Assembly: GCF_004346685.1 (NCBI RefSeq) | Contig: NZ_SMCO01000004.1 | Location: 62,001-126,000, forward strand | Direction: 5' to 3' | DNA length: 64,000 bases | Source of the DNA: Sulfurirhabdus autotrophica | GTDB lineage: Bacteria; Pseudomonadota; Gammaproteobacteria; Burkholderiales; SMCO01 | Part shown: piece by piece, positions 1-7,744 of the stretch | Position numbering within the stretch: the first letter of the stretch is position 1 | Layout of the letters: every line of letters starts with the position of its first letter | Program-made: the position numbers and the translations under genes | Notes under the pieces: generated by a model | The model's database searches: none | What the model was told of the DNA's origin: nothing | The model's input: only the letters and a program-made list of their open reading frames with translations

Positions 1-1
1 C

Positions 2-922
2 TTAAGTGGGATGGCAGGTGGCGTTGGTGTGGTGATTAATCATGCGGCTGCAGCAGGTAAGTTCGAGTTCTGGCCAAAGCTGGAAACCAAGGACATGCTT
101 GCCTTCATTGGCGCATGGGTAACCATGATGTTTGGTTCTATTCCTCAGCAGGACGTTTTTCAGCGTGTAATGTCCGCAAAAACTTCCCGTATTGCGGTAA
201 GTGGCGCGGTGCTGGGTGGGGGGCTATATTTTTTATTCGCGTTTATCCCCTTATTTCTCGCCTATTCAGCTTCGCTGATAGATCCCAAAATGGTTGCCGG
301 ACTAATCGAAAAAGACCCTCAGCACATATTGCCGACACTGATTATGGGACACACGCCGATATTTGCTCAGGTCATATTCTTTGGTGCCCTGCTATCAGCG
401 ATCATGAGTACCGCAAGCGGGACATTACTTGCTCCGTCCGTAACGTTTACAGAAAATATATTGAAAGGTATTGTCGGGCCTCAAACGGACAAAAGGTTCC
501 TGTTGACCATGCGTATCGTTGTGGTCTGTTTCGCCACCATTGTGACGCTTTTCGCACTTAATTCTTCGTCCAGCATTTATGAAATGGTGGGAAATGCTTA
601 TAAAGTGACTTTGGTAGTGGCATTCATCCCACTGGTAATGGGTCTGTATTGGAAGCGAGCCAATACTCAGGGTGCATTGTTTGCTGTTATTGCGGGGTTT
701 TCCACCTGGATTCTGCTTGAGATGTTTGCAGCAGATGGACTGTGGCCTCCACAGTTGCTTGGATTGTTAGCAAGTTTCTTGGGGATGTTGGCAGGATCAT
801 TACTGCCGCACTATGTTGGTAAACCAACCCCGCTGAAATTAACCCACAGTCAGTTGCATCATCATGCGGCAGCACAGACTCAGCATGTGGCAGAAATTCC
901 ATCTCAACGCCACAAAGACTAA
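2..922 (+). CDS. Sodium:solute symporter family protein, C-terminal part (5' end outside window)
   Basis: The frame is open to the window edge, so the N-terminal half of this membrane transporter is missing; about 307 residues are visible. The segment around GSIPQQDVFQRVMSAK matches the conserved helix-loop of sodium:solute symporters (SSS family, relatives of PutP and PanF), and is followed by at least six hydrophobic helices. The family couples import of small solutes such as amino acids, sugars or carboxylates to Na+ entry across the inner membrane; the substrate cannot be read from this part. The tail is polar and His-rich (HHHAAA). It is separated by about 500 bp from the next gene and is probably not part of the polysaccharide locus. 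Confidence 0.85.
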   Translation, partial: LSGMAGGVGVVINHAAAAGKFEFWPKLETKDMLAFIGAWVTMMFGSIPQQDVFQRVMSAKTSRIAVSGAVLGGGLYFLFAFIPLFLAYSASLIDPKMVAGLIEKDPQHILPTLIMGHTPIFAQVIFFGALLSAIMSTASGTLLAPSVTFTENILKGIVGPQTDKRFLLTMRIVVVCFATIVTLFALNSSSSIYEMVGNAYKVTLVVAFIPLVMGLYWKRANTQGALFAVIAGFSTWILLEMFAADGLWPPQLLGLLASFLGMLAGSLLPHYVGKPTPLKLTHSQLHHHAAAQTQHVAEIPSQRHKD

Positions 923-1041
923 TTTTTATCGAGGCGGCCACAAGTTAACCCTGTCTATCATCCAGATAAAGCACAACGTATTGCCCATACAATAAAGAGG
1001 TGCGTTCTTTTACGATGATATGCGATAAAAAACTTCAATTT

Positions 1042-1061
1042 TGTCGAAATATTTTACATAT
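1042..1061 (+). promoter_or_regulatory. Putative distal upstream activator site
   Basis: The sequence TGTCGAAATATTTTACATAT closely resembles the elements at 1231-1250 (plus) and 11171-11190 (minus). The shared pattern is YGTCRRAAWWTTTTACA, a rough inverted repeat with TGT and ACA ends. It lies about 250 bp upstream of the putative sigma54 promoter at 1309. A binding site for an enhancer-binding protein is inferred; PrsR is the regulator known for PEP-CTERM genes in related systems. The rest of the 923-1419 spacer is AT-rich and I see no gene in it. Confidence 0.4.
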
Positions 1062-1230
1062 CAATGTGTTGGAATTTTTCCCTTATTAGCAGCAATGTTT
1101 TTATAACTTGCTGTAATTCATGAACTTATTTTAATCTCCCTAGGGCTTCATTAATATTGTGTTTTGATTTCAATAACCTTGAAATCTATTTTTAATGTGC
1201 TATTAGTTCAAGCGTATTTGACATGAATTT

Positions 1231-1250
1231 CGTCAGAATTTTTTACATAT
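1231..1250 (+). promoter_or_regulatory. Putative proximal upstream activator site
   Basis: CGTCAGAATTTTTTACATAT matches the same pattern as 1042-1061 and the minus-strand element at 11171-11190. It ends 58 nt before the -24 element at 1309, close to the 50 and 60 nt gaps seen at the two other PEP-CTERM genes with this arrangement. Activator binding is inferred. Confidence 0.45.
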
Positions 1251-1308
1251 TCTTGGTAAATCCTCAGAAATAAATTTTTTTACTTTAAAATACAGTCACA
1301 TAAGAGTG

Positions 1309-1325
1309 TGGTATGAAAATTGCTA
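1309..1325 (+). promoter_or_regulatory. Putative sigma54 (RpoN) promoter for the 1420 gene
   Basis: TGGTATGAAAATTGCTA has the GG-N10-GC spacing required for sigma54 promoters (GG at 1310-1311, GC at 1322-1323), with the TTGC-type -12 box. It is nearly the same as the minus-strand site at 11104-11120. The predicted transcript would start near 1335, giving a leader of about 85 nt before the ATG at 1420. Confidence 0.5.
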
Positions 1326-1419
1326 ATTACTTATGTGCCTACTTGGCGTAATGCAGATGTAGAGTTGGTAAACAAATGCTTTATCTGCGTGCCCATAATA
1401 CAGTGATAAGGAGATTGTA

Positions 1420-2823
1420 ATGTTGAATACCAAGATAATGAAAAGCACCTTGATGGCGACTACAGCCACTCTCGTGCTAGTGGGGGCGGCTCTGCAGCCA
1501 GTCCAAGCCCAGCCACAGTCTTCGAACGTGGCTTACATTAATTCCCTGACTGTCTCCAATGGTGGCAGCTTCCCCTCAAACACCACCAACGCGGCTTTTA
1601 CAGCCTTTAATTTTTTCAACTTGCCCTATAATACGGCCAGTTACTCTACAGCATTAGGACCGGGTGGAGTCTGTGGCGCATCAGCATGCGACACTGTGTT
1701 TCTGAATGTTGCCAGTCCTTCACCATTTCGATGTAATGTTAATGGCCTGCTAGGTACGCAGCAGAAGACTGATCTTGTCAGCTTCGTCAGCAACGGCGGC
1801 AAGCTGATCATCTACGACAGCGAGTGTTCCACCCAGAACTACTCCTGGTTGCCCTATCCCTTCACCACAAACAATCCTGGCGCACGTGGTGGAAGAGGTA
1901 CAGTGAACATCGTAGAGGATAATGCACTGTCTACCAAGGTGGGAGATCCTAGTTGCACTGGGGGAGATCCGCGCTGTATCAATGCGACTACCTTAGGTGC
2001 CAATACTGATGCAGTGGGGGACATGAACGTGATGACCTCATTAGATAACAATTGGTGCCTGGATATGTCTGGTACCAATTCCATTAATCAAACAGGTCCT
2101 ACCCATACCTACGCCCGGTATGGGAACGGCCTGATCATATACAATGGTTTCGATGTGGATGTCTTGAATGTTAGCACCCAGCCTGTGAATACGGTTGCTG
2201 CGGGAAATTTGTCCAAGATTTGGCTACAGGAACTTCAGGTGCAATTCAACCCGACTCCTCTACAAGTAAATGGTGTGCCCTATATGCCTTGTGGCGTGGC
2301 TGTGGTGGGTATCACACAGGCACCTCTGACTGCTATCAATGATCTAGCCTCGGGCCAGAACAGCCATACAGTGACTGCTACCCTCAAGAATCAGTCGGGT
2401 GCTCCGCAGGCAGGGGTCACAGTGAGTTTCGTAGTGCAAGCGGGACCGAATTCAGGCGTATCGGGCACCTGCTCATTGAATGTCAATTGCACCACCGACA
2501 GCAATGGTCAAGTGAGCTTTACTTATGCCAGTAACGGTAGCTTGGGTATCGACACTATCCATACTTGTTTCACTAATCAACTACAGCAGCAAATTTGTGC
2601 TCAGGATGCAAAGAAAGAATGGATCAGGACACAACTGCGGGTGTGTGATGTGGACAGCGATAACGATATCGACAAAGACGATTTGGCATTGATCAGCAGG
2701 TCACGTGGGCAGTCAGTTCCACCCGGTGATCCTCGCGATGCCAATGGTGACGGCGTGATTACACCCGCGGATGTGAAGGTTTGCATCCCCTTGTGCACCC
2801 GAGCCAACTGCGCTACCCAGTAA
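1420..2823 (+). CDS. Secreted protein with Big-1-like Ig domain and dockerin-like calcium repeats
   Basis: A 467-residue exported protein of unknown specific function. Residues 1-31 form a signal peptide ending in VQAQ. The middle is Asn/Thr/Ser-rich. About residues 295-392 resemble a bacterial Ig-like group 1 (Big-1) domain, with SGQNSHTVTATLKNQSGAP and a TDSNGQVSFTY segment. The C-terminal 60 residues hold two EF-hand-like loops of the type I dockerin kind, DVDSDNDIDKDD and DANGDGVITPAD, so calcium binding is likely. The start is supported by AAGGAG at 1408-1413. It lies 67 bp upstream of a PEP-CTERM gene and has a sigma54-like promoter, suggesting joint expression as extracellular matrix or surface proteins. 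No cohesin partner is visible. The domain calls are from pattern recognition only. Confidence 0.75.
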   Translation: MLNTKIMKSTLMATTATLVLVGAALQPVQAQPQSSNVAYINSLTVSNGGSFPSNTTNAAFTAFNFFNLPYNTASYSTALGPGGVCGASACDTVFLNVASPSPFRCNVNGLLGTQQKTDLVSFVSNGGKLIIYDSECSTQNYSWLPYPFTTNNPGARGGRGTVNIVEDNALSTKVGDPSCTGGDPRCINATTLGANTDAVGDMNVMTSLDNNWCLDMSGTNSINQTGPTHTYARYGNGLIIYNGFDVDVLNVSTQPVNTVAAGNLSKIWLQELQVQFNPTPLQVNGVPYMPCGVAVVGITQAPLTAINDLASGQNSHTVTATLKNQSGAPQAGVTVSFVVQAGPNSGVSGTCSLNVNCTTDSNGQVSFTYASNGSLGIDTIHTCFTNQLQQQICAQDAKKEWIRTQLRVCDVDSDNDIDKDDLALISRSRGQSVPPGDPRDANGDGVITPADVKVCIPLCTRANCATQ

Positions 2824-2830
2824 TCCAGAA

Positions 2831-2855
2831 TGCCCCCCAACTGGTCTGGGGGGCA
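2831..2855 (+). terminator. GC-rich hairpin between two secreted-protein genes
   Basis: A perfect 9-bp stem (TGCCCCCCA / TGGGGGGCA) with a 7-nt loop begins 7 nt after the stop codon of the dockerin-like gene. No T-tract follows and the PEP-CTERM gene starts 36 nt downstream, so it may be a partial terminator or an mRNA-stability element that sets the ratio of the two products. Confidence 0.45.
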
Positions 2856-2890
2856 AACCGTAGTCGTATACACTTTAGAGGAGTCTTACC

Positions 2891-3631
2891 ATGAAACGCA
2901 TCCTGCAAACCCTTAGTGCACTGGCACTGATATTCAGCGCGGTGGGCAATGTCCAGGCAATCCCCTTGACCGATCTGTTCAATGGCCAGTCGATAACGGC
3001 GGGTGACAAAGTGTTTGATCAATTTAAGCTAATCTTTCAGGGTAAATCAGATGGTTCCACCGTTAACACCAACAATATCAACGTTACGGCCTTGAACGAT
3101 GGGGGGCTGGATCCAGGCCCAGGGCTTATGTTCAACATTTCTAATCAGGAATTTAACGTGCAGGGAGATGGGATCTATGCCTACCTGGATTTCCAGTTCG
3201 GTTTTCATGTCTCGGTATTGGACCCTAATCTGCGGATCAATGGCAACTCTCTGGCAATGGCAAATGCCTTTACAACTACATCGGGTCAGCCAATCAATGA
3301 TGATGGGAGCTTCATTCTGGAAAAAATTGGAACTGCAGCGGGTCTGAGCAACCTTGGCAGCAAAAATGTCGAATTTAGTACCTTGGATGATGTCATTACT
3401 AACAAACTAACGGATACGGCAGCCTTTGCATCGCAAAGTGATATTTGGGTGACCAAAAATATCCTGGTATGGGCTACTGATGTGGGTGACCAGGCTGGTT
3501 TTGATAGCTTTTCTCAACGATTTTCTCAAGGCATACGTCCTTCACAAATTCCTGAGCCTGCCACTTTGACTCTGATGGGGCTTGGTTTGGCTGGTTTGAG
3601 TGCAGTTCGACGTCGTAAAGCGATGAAATAA
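2891..3631 (+). CDS. PEP-CTERM sorting domain protein
   Basis: A 246-residue exported protein. An N-terminal signal peptide (about residues 1-23, ending VQA) is followed by a secreted domain with no recognised family, then the C-terminal sorting signal: IPEPATLTLMGLGLAGLSAV followed by RRRKAMK. That tripartite tail (PEP motif, hydrophobic helix, basic end) is what exosortases recognise and cut. A strong Shine-Dalgarno sequence (AGAGGAG, 2877-2883) precedes the ATG. It is probably co-transcribed with the dockerin-like gene upstream and is a likely client of the XrtA encoded at 59.8-61.4 kb. Confidence 0.85.
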   Translation: MKRILQTLSALALIFSAVGNVQAIPLTDLFNGQSITAGDKVFDQFKLIFQGKSDGSTVNTNNINVTALNDGGLDPGPGLMFNISNQEFNVQGDGIYAYLDFQFGFHVSVLDPNLRINGNSLAMANAFTTTSGQPINDDGSFILEKIGTAAGLSNLGSKNVEFSTLDDVITNKLTDTAAFASQSDIWVTKNILVWATDVGDQAGFDSFSQRFSQGIRPSQIPEPATLTLMGLGLAGLSAVRRRKAMK

Positions 3632-3644
3632 AAATAGAACAACA

Positions 3645-3680
3645 GATAACGGTGGCCATTTGCCGCCGTTATCGATTTTT
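3645..3680 (+). terminator. Rho-independent terminator
   Basis: A 12-bp stem (GATAACGGTGGC paired with GCCGCCGTTATC, one G-T pair) with a 5-nt loop is followed by GATTTTT. It starts 13 nt after the stop of the PEP-CTERM gene. The same hairpin lies just beyond the convergent gene ending at 3700 and may terminate both transcripts. Confidence 0.75.
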
Positions 3681-3699
3681 ACGCTTAAATAGTCTTGCC

Positions 3700-5418
3700 T
3701 TATCGTAAATACCCTTCCCGTTCCAGCTTCAGTAAAATCTGCTGCACTGCCTCTTCAACGCTGATATCAGTAGTATCGATCAATAGTTCCGGATTTTCAG
3801 GAATTTCATAAGGATCGCTGATTCCGGTAAATTCTTTAACAATGCCAGCACGAGCTTTGGCATAAAGCCCTTTGCGATCACGGCTTTCGCAAACTTCCAG
3901 TGGAGTGGAAACATGGATCTCAAAAAAACCACCATATGGCTCGATCATGGCCCGAACATCGCGGCGAGTGGCTTGGTAGGGTGCGATGGGTGCACAGATG
4001 GCAATGCCGTGATTTTTTGTAATTTCCGAAGCAACATAACCGATTCTGCGAACATTAATGTCACGGTGCTCACGGGAAAACCCAAGTTCGCTGGAAAGAT
4101 TCTTTCGGACCACGTCTCCATCCAGTAAAGTAATTTGGCGTCCACCCATTTCCAGCAATTTGGTGGTTAATATTTTGGCGATGGTTGATTTTCCAGCGCC
4201 TGAGAGTCCGGTAAAGAAAATCGTAAATCCTTGTTTGCTTCTGTCCGGATAGGTATTGCGCAATTCACGCAACACCTCCGGGTAAGAAAACCAGTCTGGT
4301 ATTTTAAGCCCTTCTACCAGCCTTCGCTTTAATTCGATCCCTGTTAAGGTAGCGGTGCGCATACCCTTAGGTACTTCTTCCTCAGGCAAATGTTGAGCGC
4401 GTTCTTCCACATAAACCATGCGCGGGAAGGGAATCAACTCTACACCGACTATATTGCGTTGTGCTTCGTTTGCCTGTTTGCCATCCGTCTGAAATAGATC
4501 CATGCCACGGCGAGTACCCCCAAGGTTGGTATGCTCACCCCCTACGATAAGGTGGGTACAACCGTAATTCCTTTGAACAATAGCCTTCCACAAAATTTCA
4601 CGCATGCCTGAACAGCGAGGGTGGAGAGGTAACAATGCGAGATCGGTAGTTGCGGAGGGAAAGCGGGGCATAATGGCCTGATAGCAGCGCATTAATGTAA
4701 AGTATTCGGGGTGATCAGGAAGTGCGCTACCAATAACGGGGTGTATCAACAGGTTTGCTTCATAGGCCATAGCCGACCGTAGCGTGAATTCATATTGCGC
4801 GCGGTGCAAGGGTTGATGCGACTGGTAGGCAATTATGCGTCTCCAGCCTCGGCGCGCAAAGGATTTTCGCAATTCTTCCGGACTCTGATGAAGTGACGGA
4901 TAGTCATGACGTAAAGGTAAAGACAATCCTTCCAGTTTTCCTGAAATATAGTGTGTGCCTACTTTTGAATTAAGATACGCTACCCCAGGATTTCTAGGAT
5001 CATCAGTGGCGAACAGTGCCTGTGATTCGAATACTTTATCCGGTTGCCACAGTTCTTCTAAGGAGAGTACCGCCAGCATGAAACCTTCGGCATCACGCAG
5101 CGCAATCTGGTCGCCGACAGAAAGTGTTGCGGCCATGTCAGCAGAAATGTCGAGTGTGATGGGCATGGGCCAGAAAGTACGATCTGCAAGATGCATGTCG
5201 TTCAACACCTGGGAATAGTCAGCCTGGTTCATGAAACCAGTGAGCGGTGAGTAGCCGCCGTTGAGCAGCAATTCAAGATCTGATTGCTGTCTTCTGTTGA
5301 GGTCAAGGGATTTGAAGTTGATGGCTTCATGGCGCAAGGTTTCCGCGCGTGCCTGGTCAACCAGTAAATTAACCAGTTTTTCGCCATAAGGCGTAATCAA
5401 TTTGTCCATTGCTTCCAT
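3700..5418 (-). CDS. Bifunctional sulfate adenylyltransferase/adenylylsulfate kinase (PAPS synthetase-like)
   Basis: A 572-residue fusion: an ATP-sulfurylase fold (about 1-390) followed by an APS kinase (about 395-572). The family makes PAPS, the sulfate donor for sulfotransferases, from sulfate and ATP in the cytoplasm. The kinase half looks intact, with the P-loop GLSGAGKST at 404-412 and DGD at 433-435. The sulfurylase half is odd: the catalytic QxRNPxHxxH motif reads QSHQPLHRAQ (199-208) and the usual GRDHAG region reads GGEHTN (293-298), so adenylyltransferase activity is uncertain. It starts 2 nt after the stop of the DHH phosphoesterase gene. A second possible ATG is three codons in. 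The two sulfotransferases in this window are the obvious users of its product (inference). Confidence 0.85.
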   Translation of the reverse strand: MEAMDKLITPYGEKLVNLLVDQARAETLRHEAINFKSLDLNRRQQSDLELLLNGGYSPLTGFMNQADYSQVLNDMHLADRTFWPMPITLDISADMAATLSVGDQIALRDAEGFMLAVLSLEELWQPDKVFESQALFATDDPRNPGVAYLNSKVGTHYISGKLEGLSLPLRHDYPSLHQSPEELRKSFARRGWRRIIAYQSHQPLHRAQYEFTLRSAMAYEANLLIHPVIGSALPDHPEYFTLMRCYQAIMPRFPSATTDLALLPLHPRCSGMREILWKAIVQRNYGCTHLIVGGEHTNLGGTRRGMDLFQTDGKQANEAQRNIVGVELIPFPRMVYVEERAQHLPEEEVPKGMRTATLTGIELKRRLVEGLKIPDWFSYPEVLRELRNTYPDRSKQGFTIFFTGLSGAGKSTIAKILTTKLLEMGGRQITLLDGDVVRKNLSSELGFSREHRDINVRRIGYVASEITKNHGIAICAPIAPYQATRRDVRAMIEPYGGFFEIHVSTPLEVCESRDRKGLYAKARAGIVKEFTGISDPYEIPENPELLIDTTDISVEEAVQQILLKLEREGYLR

Positions 5419-5420
5419 TT

Positions 5421-6386
5421 CTATGCCTTGAGGCTAAAAGTTTGATTAAATAATTCCGCGAAATGCGCAAGCTGATTTTCGGGAAGGTGGTTAATGCCTG
5501 CAGCACCCTTTCGTCCGCCGCCAGTAGCAAATTGACTGCACAATACATCTGCACCCGCTTTGGTTGCCATAGGTGAGCGCACACTGACCAGATACCCCCC
5601 GGCAGTAAGCCTGGTTAATACGGCATGGGCTATTAACGGGGCGGCTGTTGCCAGAGAGTTTCCAAACACCCCGGAAATTCGTCTGCTCCACGATGCATCG
5701 GGCAGCATGTAAATTTCACCCGCATCTGTTGAAATTTCTGGACGGATGCTATTGGCTAATGCCATATCTTCTGCATAGCCGTTCTGCAGGGTATTGTAAG
5801 CAGGTTCATCGTGTATGAAAGTAAATGGGTCGATATGGCGATGCAGTATTTGGTACAGTTCAGCAGGATGAAAGTATAAATCCTGTATGGATTCCCCGTA
5901 AGCATTATAATTAATGTATTCACCTAGTTGGCGCAACGCGTCCAGCTGCAAAGCACTTAACTTCAGGGCTTCGGATGCCTGTAATGCACTTTCATGCAGA
6001 TTGTCTCCAAATGCAGCAACGACAGCCCAAATTAAATATTGTCCTTTGAGTTCACGGTTAACCAGCAAGCTGGTGCAGACATTTGGGCTGGTGTCGATAC
6101 AGGCACTCAGATTAGGGTGATCAGGGATTTCACCCGGCATATGGTGGTCGAAATAACGCACCTTTGCACCCCGTTCCAGTTGGGCCAATAGCGCATCCCG
6201 GTTTTTGCTTAACGCGATGTCAAGTACTGTGATTTCGTCACCGGTGTTAGCGTTCACTTGCGATAATAAGGCTATATCGCGTTTAATACCGGTGACCAGA
6301 GTGCTTTGAACTGGTTGAGCAAGGCGTAGCTGGTGCAAAGCGCAAATGCCGTCTGCATCGCCATTAAAAACATCATAAAATGCCAC
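5421..6386 (-). CDS. DHH-family phosphoesterase
   Basis: A 321-residue soluble protein with the DHH superfamily signatures: NGDADG at 8-13, the metal-binding DHH at 80-82, and a C-terminal DHHA1-type glycine motif GGGRKGAAG near residue 289 (NrnA-type enzymes usually have GGGH). Family members are Mn-dependent phosphoesterases, including nanoRNase/pAp phosphatases. It is directly upstream of, and 2 nt from, the Sat-CysC gene. Sulfotransferases release 3',5'-ADP (PAP), an inhibitor that must be hydrolysed, so a PAP-phosphatase role beside a PAPS synthetase is attractive; that is inference from context. An exopolyphosphatase-like or oligonucleotide substrate remains possible. Confidence 0.8.
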   Translation of the reverse strand: MAFYDVFNGDADGICALHQLRLAQPVQSTLVTGIKRDIALLSQVNANTGDEITVLDIALSKNRDALLAQLERGAKVRYFDHHMPGEIPDHPNLSACIDTSPNVCTSLLVNRELKGQYLIWAVVAAFGDNLHESALQASEALKLSALQLDALRQLGEYINYNAYGESIQDLYFHPAELYQILHRHIDPFTFIHDEPAYNTLQNGYAEDMALANSIRPEISTDAGEIYMLPDASWSRRISGVFGNSLATAAPLIAHAVLTRLTAGGYLVSVRSPMATKAGADVLCSQFATGGGRKGAAGINHLPENQLAHFAELFNQTFSLKA

Positions 6387-6523
6387 GACCGCCCCCCGGT
6401 TATTTTTGTATTGAGCAAATTGTACATCATCCGGGAAACGGATTGTGGCTGCAAAACGTCACAAGAAATTTACTAAACAGATCGTGTGTGCTAACTTCAG
6501 CTAAAACCCTGCTGTTTAGAAAC

Positions 6524-7654
6524 ATGACATATTTCAAATCGAAGACACATTATCCAAATGAAGGCCTTGCCCGGCCATACAGGTATCAGGCGGTGTTATA
6601 TATCGCCTTGATGGTTTATGTCGCGCTGATTGTGTATGGGAGTTTGTATCCTTTTGCTAACTGGACGCTTCCCTCAGCGCGCGCATTAATCTTTCTGATT
6701 TCGCCATGGCCGCAGTATGTCACGCGCACCGATATCACAACCAATATTCTGGTCTATGTTCCCCTCGGGTTGTTACTGGGTGTGGTGCTGCGGAATTATA
6801 TGGGACTGCGCTTGACCTTGTTTTGGGCAACAACGATGGGGCTGTTTCTCAGTTTTGTGATGGAATTGTTGCAATTGCTCCTGCCAAGCCGAGATTCTTC
6901 CAACGTGGACATTCTGGCCAACACAATGGGGTCATTATTTGGCGCAATGCTTGCCAGGTTATTGGAAAAACAAACCTGGCCCGGCAATATGTTTTTTGCT
7001 TGGCGAAAACGGTTTTTTTTGCCGGGATTGTGGGTAAACACAGGGCTGGTATTGCTGGGGATATGGGCGCTTTCGCAATTGAGTCTTCAGGCACCATCCC
7101 TTGTGGCAGGTAATTTGCACGTTGGGTTTAATCCATTTTGGGAGTCCCGGGGTGTTTTTTCACTGGCCAGGTTTTATCAAGCCATCATTTACATGCTGGA
7201 GATAACCGCTCTGGGGTTATTCGTTGCAGCGATGATTCGAACCCATCACAGGATGACGCCTTTAGTATTAGCGCTATTTACTTCTACAGTATTGCTTAAA
7301 TTTCTGGCTGCCGCGTTATTACTAAAATTTTATGTATTAGCTCGCCTTTTATCTATAGAAGCGCTTTTGGGATTGCTAGCTGGATTGGCGCTGCTATATT
7401 TGCTTTTAAAGAACCGGCGGAGGCCCTTTGGCGCAGCAATGATCATTCTGGTTTGCTTTGTGATTGTGAAAATATTGTACTGGCAGGCCAATCCTCAGAC
7501 TGTTTCACTGATGACTGAATGGCCAGCATTGAAAAATAACATGCTTAATGTGACGGGCCTGGCATCTTTCTTTTCGGACATCTGGCCGTTTTTGGCGATA
7601 GCGCATATGTTCGTTGGTTCCATGATAACAAGGCGAGCGCGCATGCTGGCTTGA
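6524..7654 (+). CDS. VanZ-like membrane protein
   Basis: About 376 residues, polytopic, with roughly ten hydrophobic segments. The N-terminal third shows the VanZ pattern: VYGSLYPF on the first helix, then a segment with TDITTNILVYVPLGLLLG and MELLQLLLPSRDSSNVD before the next helices. VanZ domains are common in EPS and antibiotic-resistance membrane proteins but lack a known reaction. The frame is open back to 6380, but that region overlaps the divergent DHH gene and codes for an unlikely N-terminus, so the ATG at 6524 is preferred; its Shine-Dalgarno sequence is weak. It converges with the large ligase-like gene at 7745. Confidence 0.75.
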   Translation: MTYFKSKTHYPNEGLARPYRYQAVLYIALMVYVALIVYGSLYPFANWTLPSARALIFLISPWPQYVTRTDITTNILVYVPLGLLLGVVLRNYMGLRLTLFWATTMGLFLSFVMELLQLLLPSRDSSNVDILANTMGSLFGAMLARLLEKQTWPGNMFFAWRKRFFLPGLWVNTGLVLLGIWALSQLSLQAPSLVAGNLHVGFNPFWESRGVFSLARFYQAIIYMLEITALGLFVAAMIRTHHRMTPLVLALFTSTVLLKFLAAALLLKFYVLARLLSIEALLGLLAGLALLYLLLKNRRRPFGAAMIILVCFVIVKILYWQANPQTVSLMTEWPALKNNMLNVTGLASFFSDIWPFLAIAHMFVGSMITRRARMLA

Positions 7655-7744
7655 TTTTTGATGGCATTTGCAAGTTGCCGGATCGGGGAGGCTTAATCTC
7701 AGCTGGGAAGTTGCTTGAAGGGTGGTAATTTATTCTGGCGAGAA

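Noticed and set aside
1365-1381. A second sigma54-like box, TTGGTAAACAAATGCTT
   Set aside because: The GG to GC spacing is 9, not 10, and the better box at 1309-1325 has the correct spacing and upstream element.
6380-6523. N-terminal extension of the VanZ-like gene
   Set aside because: It overlaps the start of the divergent DHH gene and does not look like VanZ; the ATG at 6524 is preferred.
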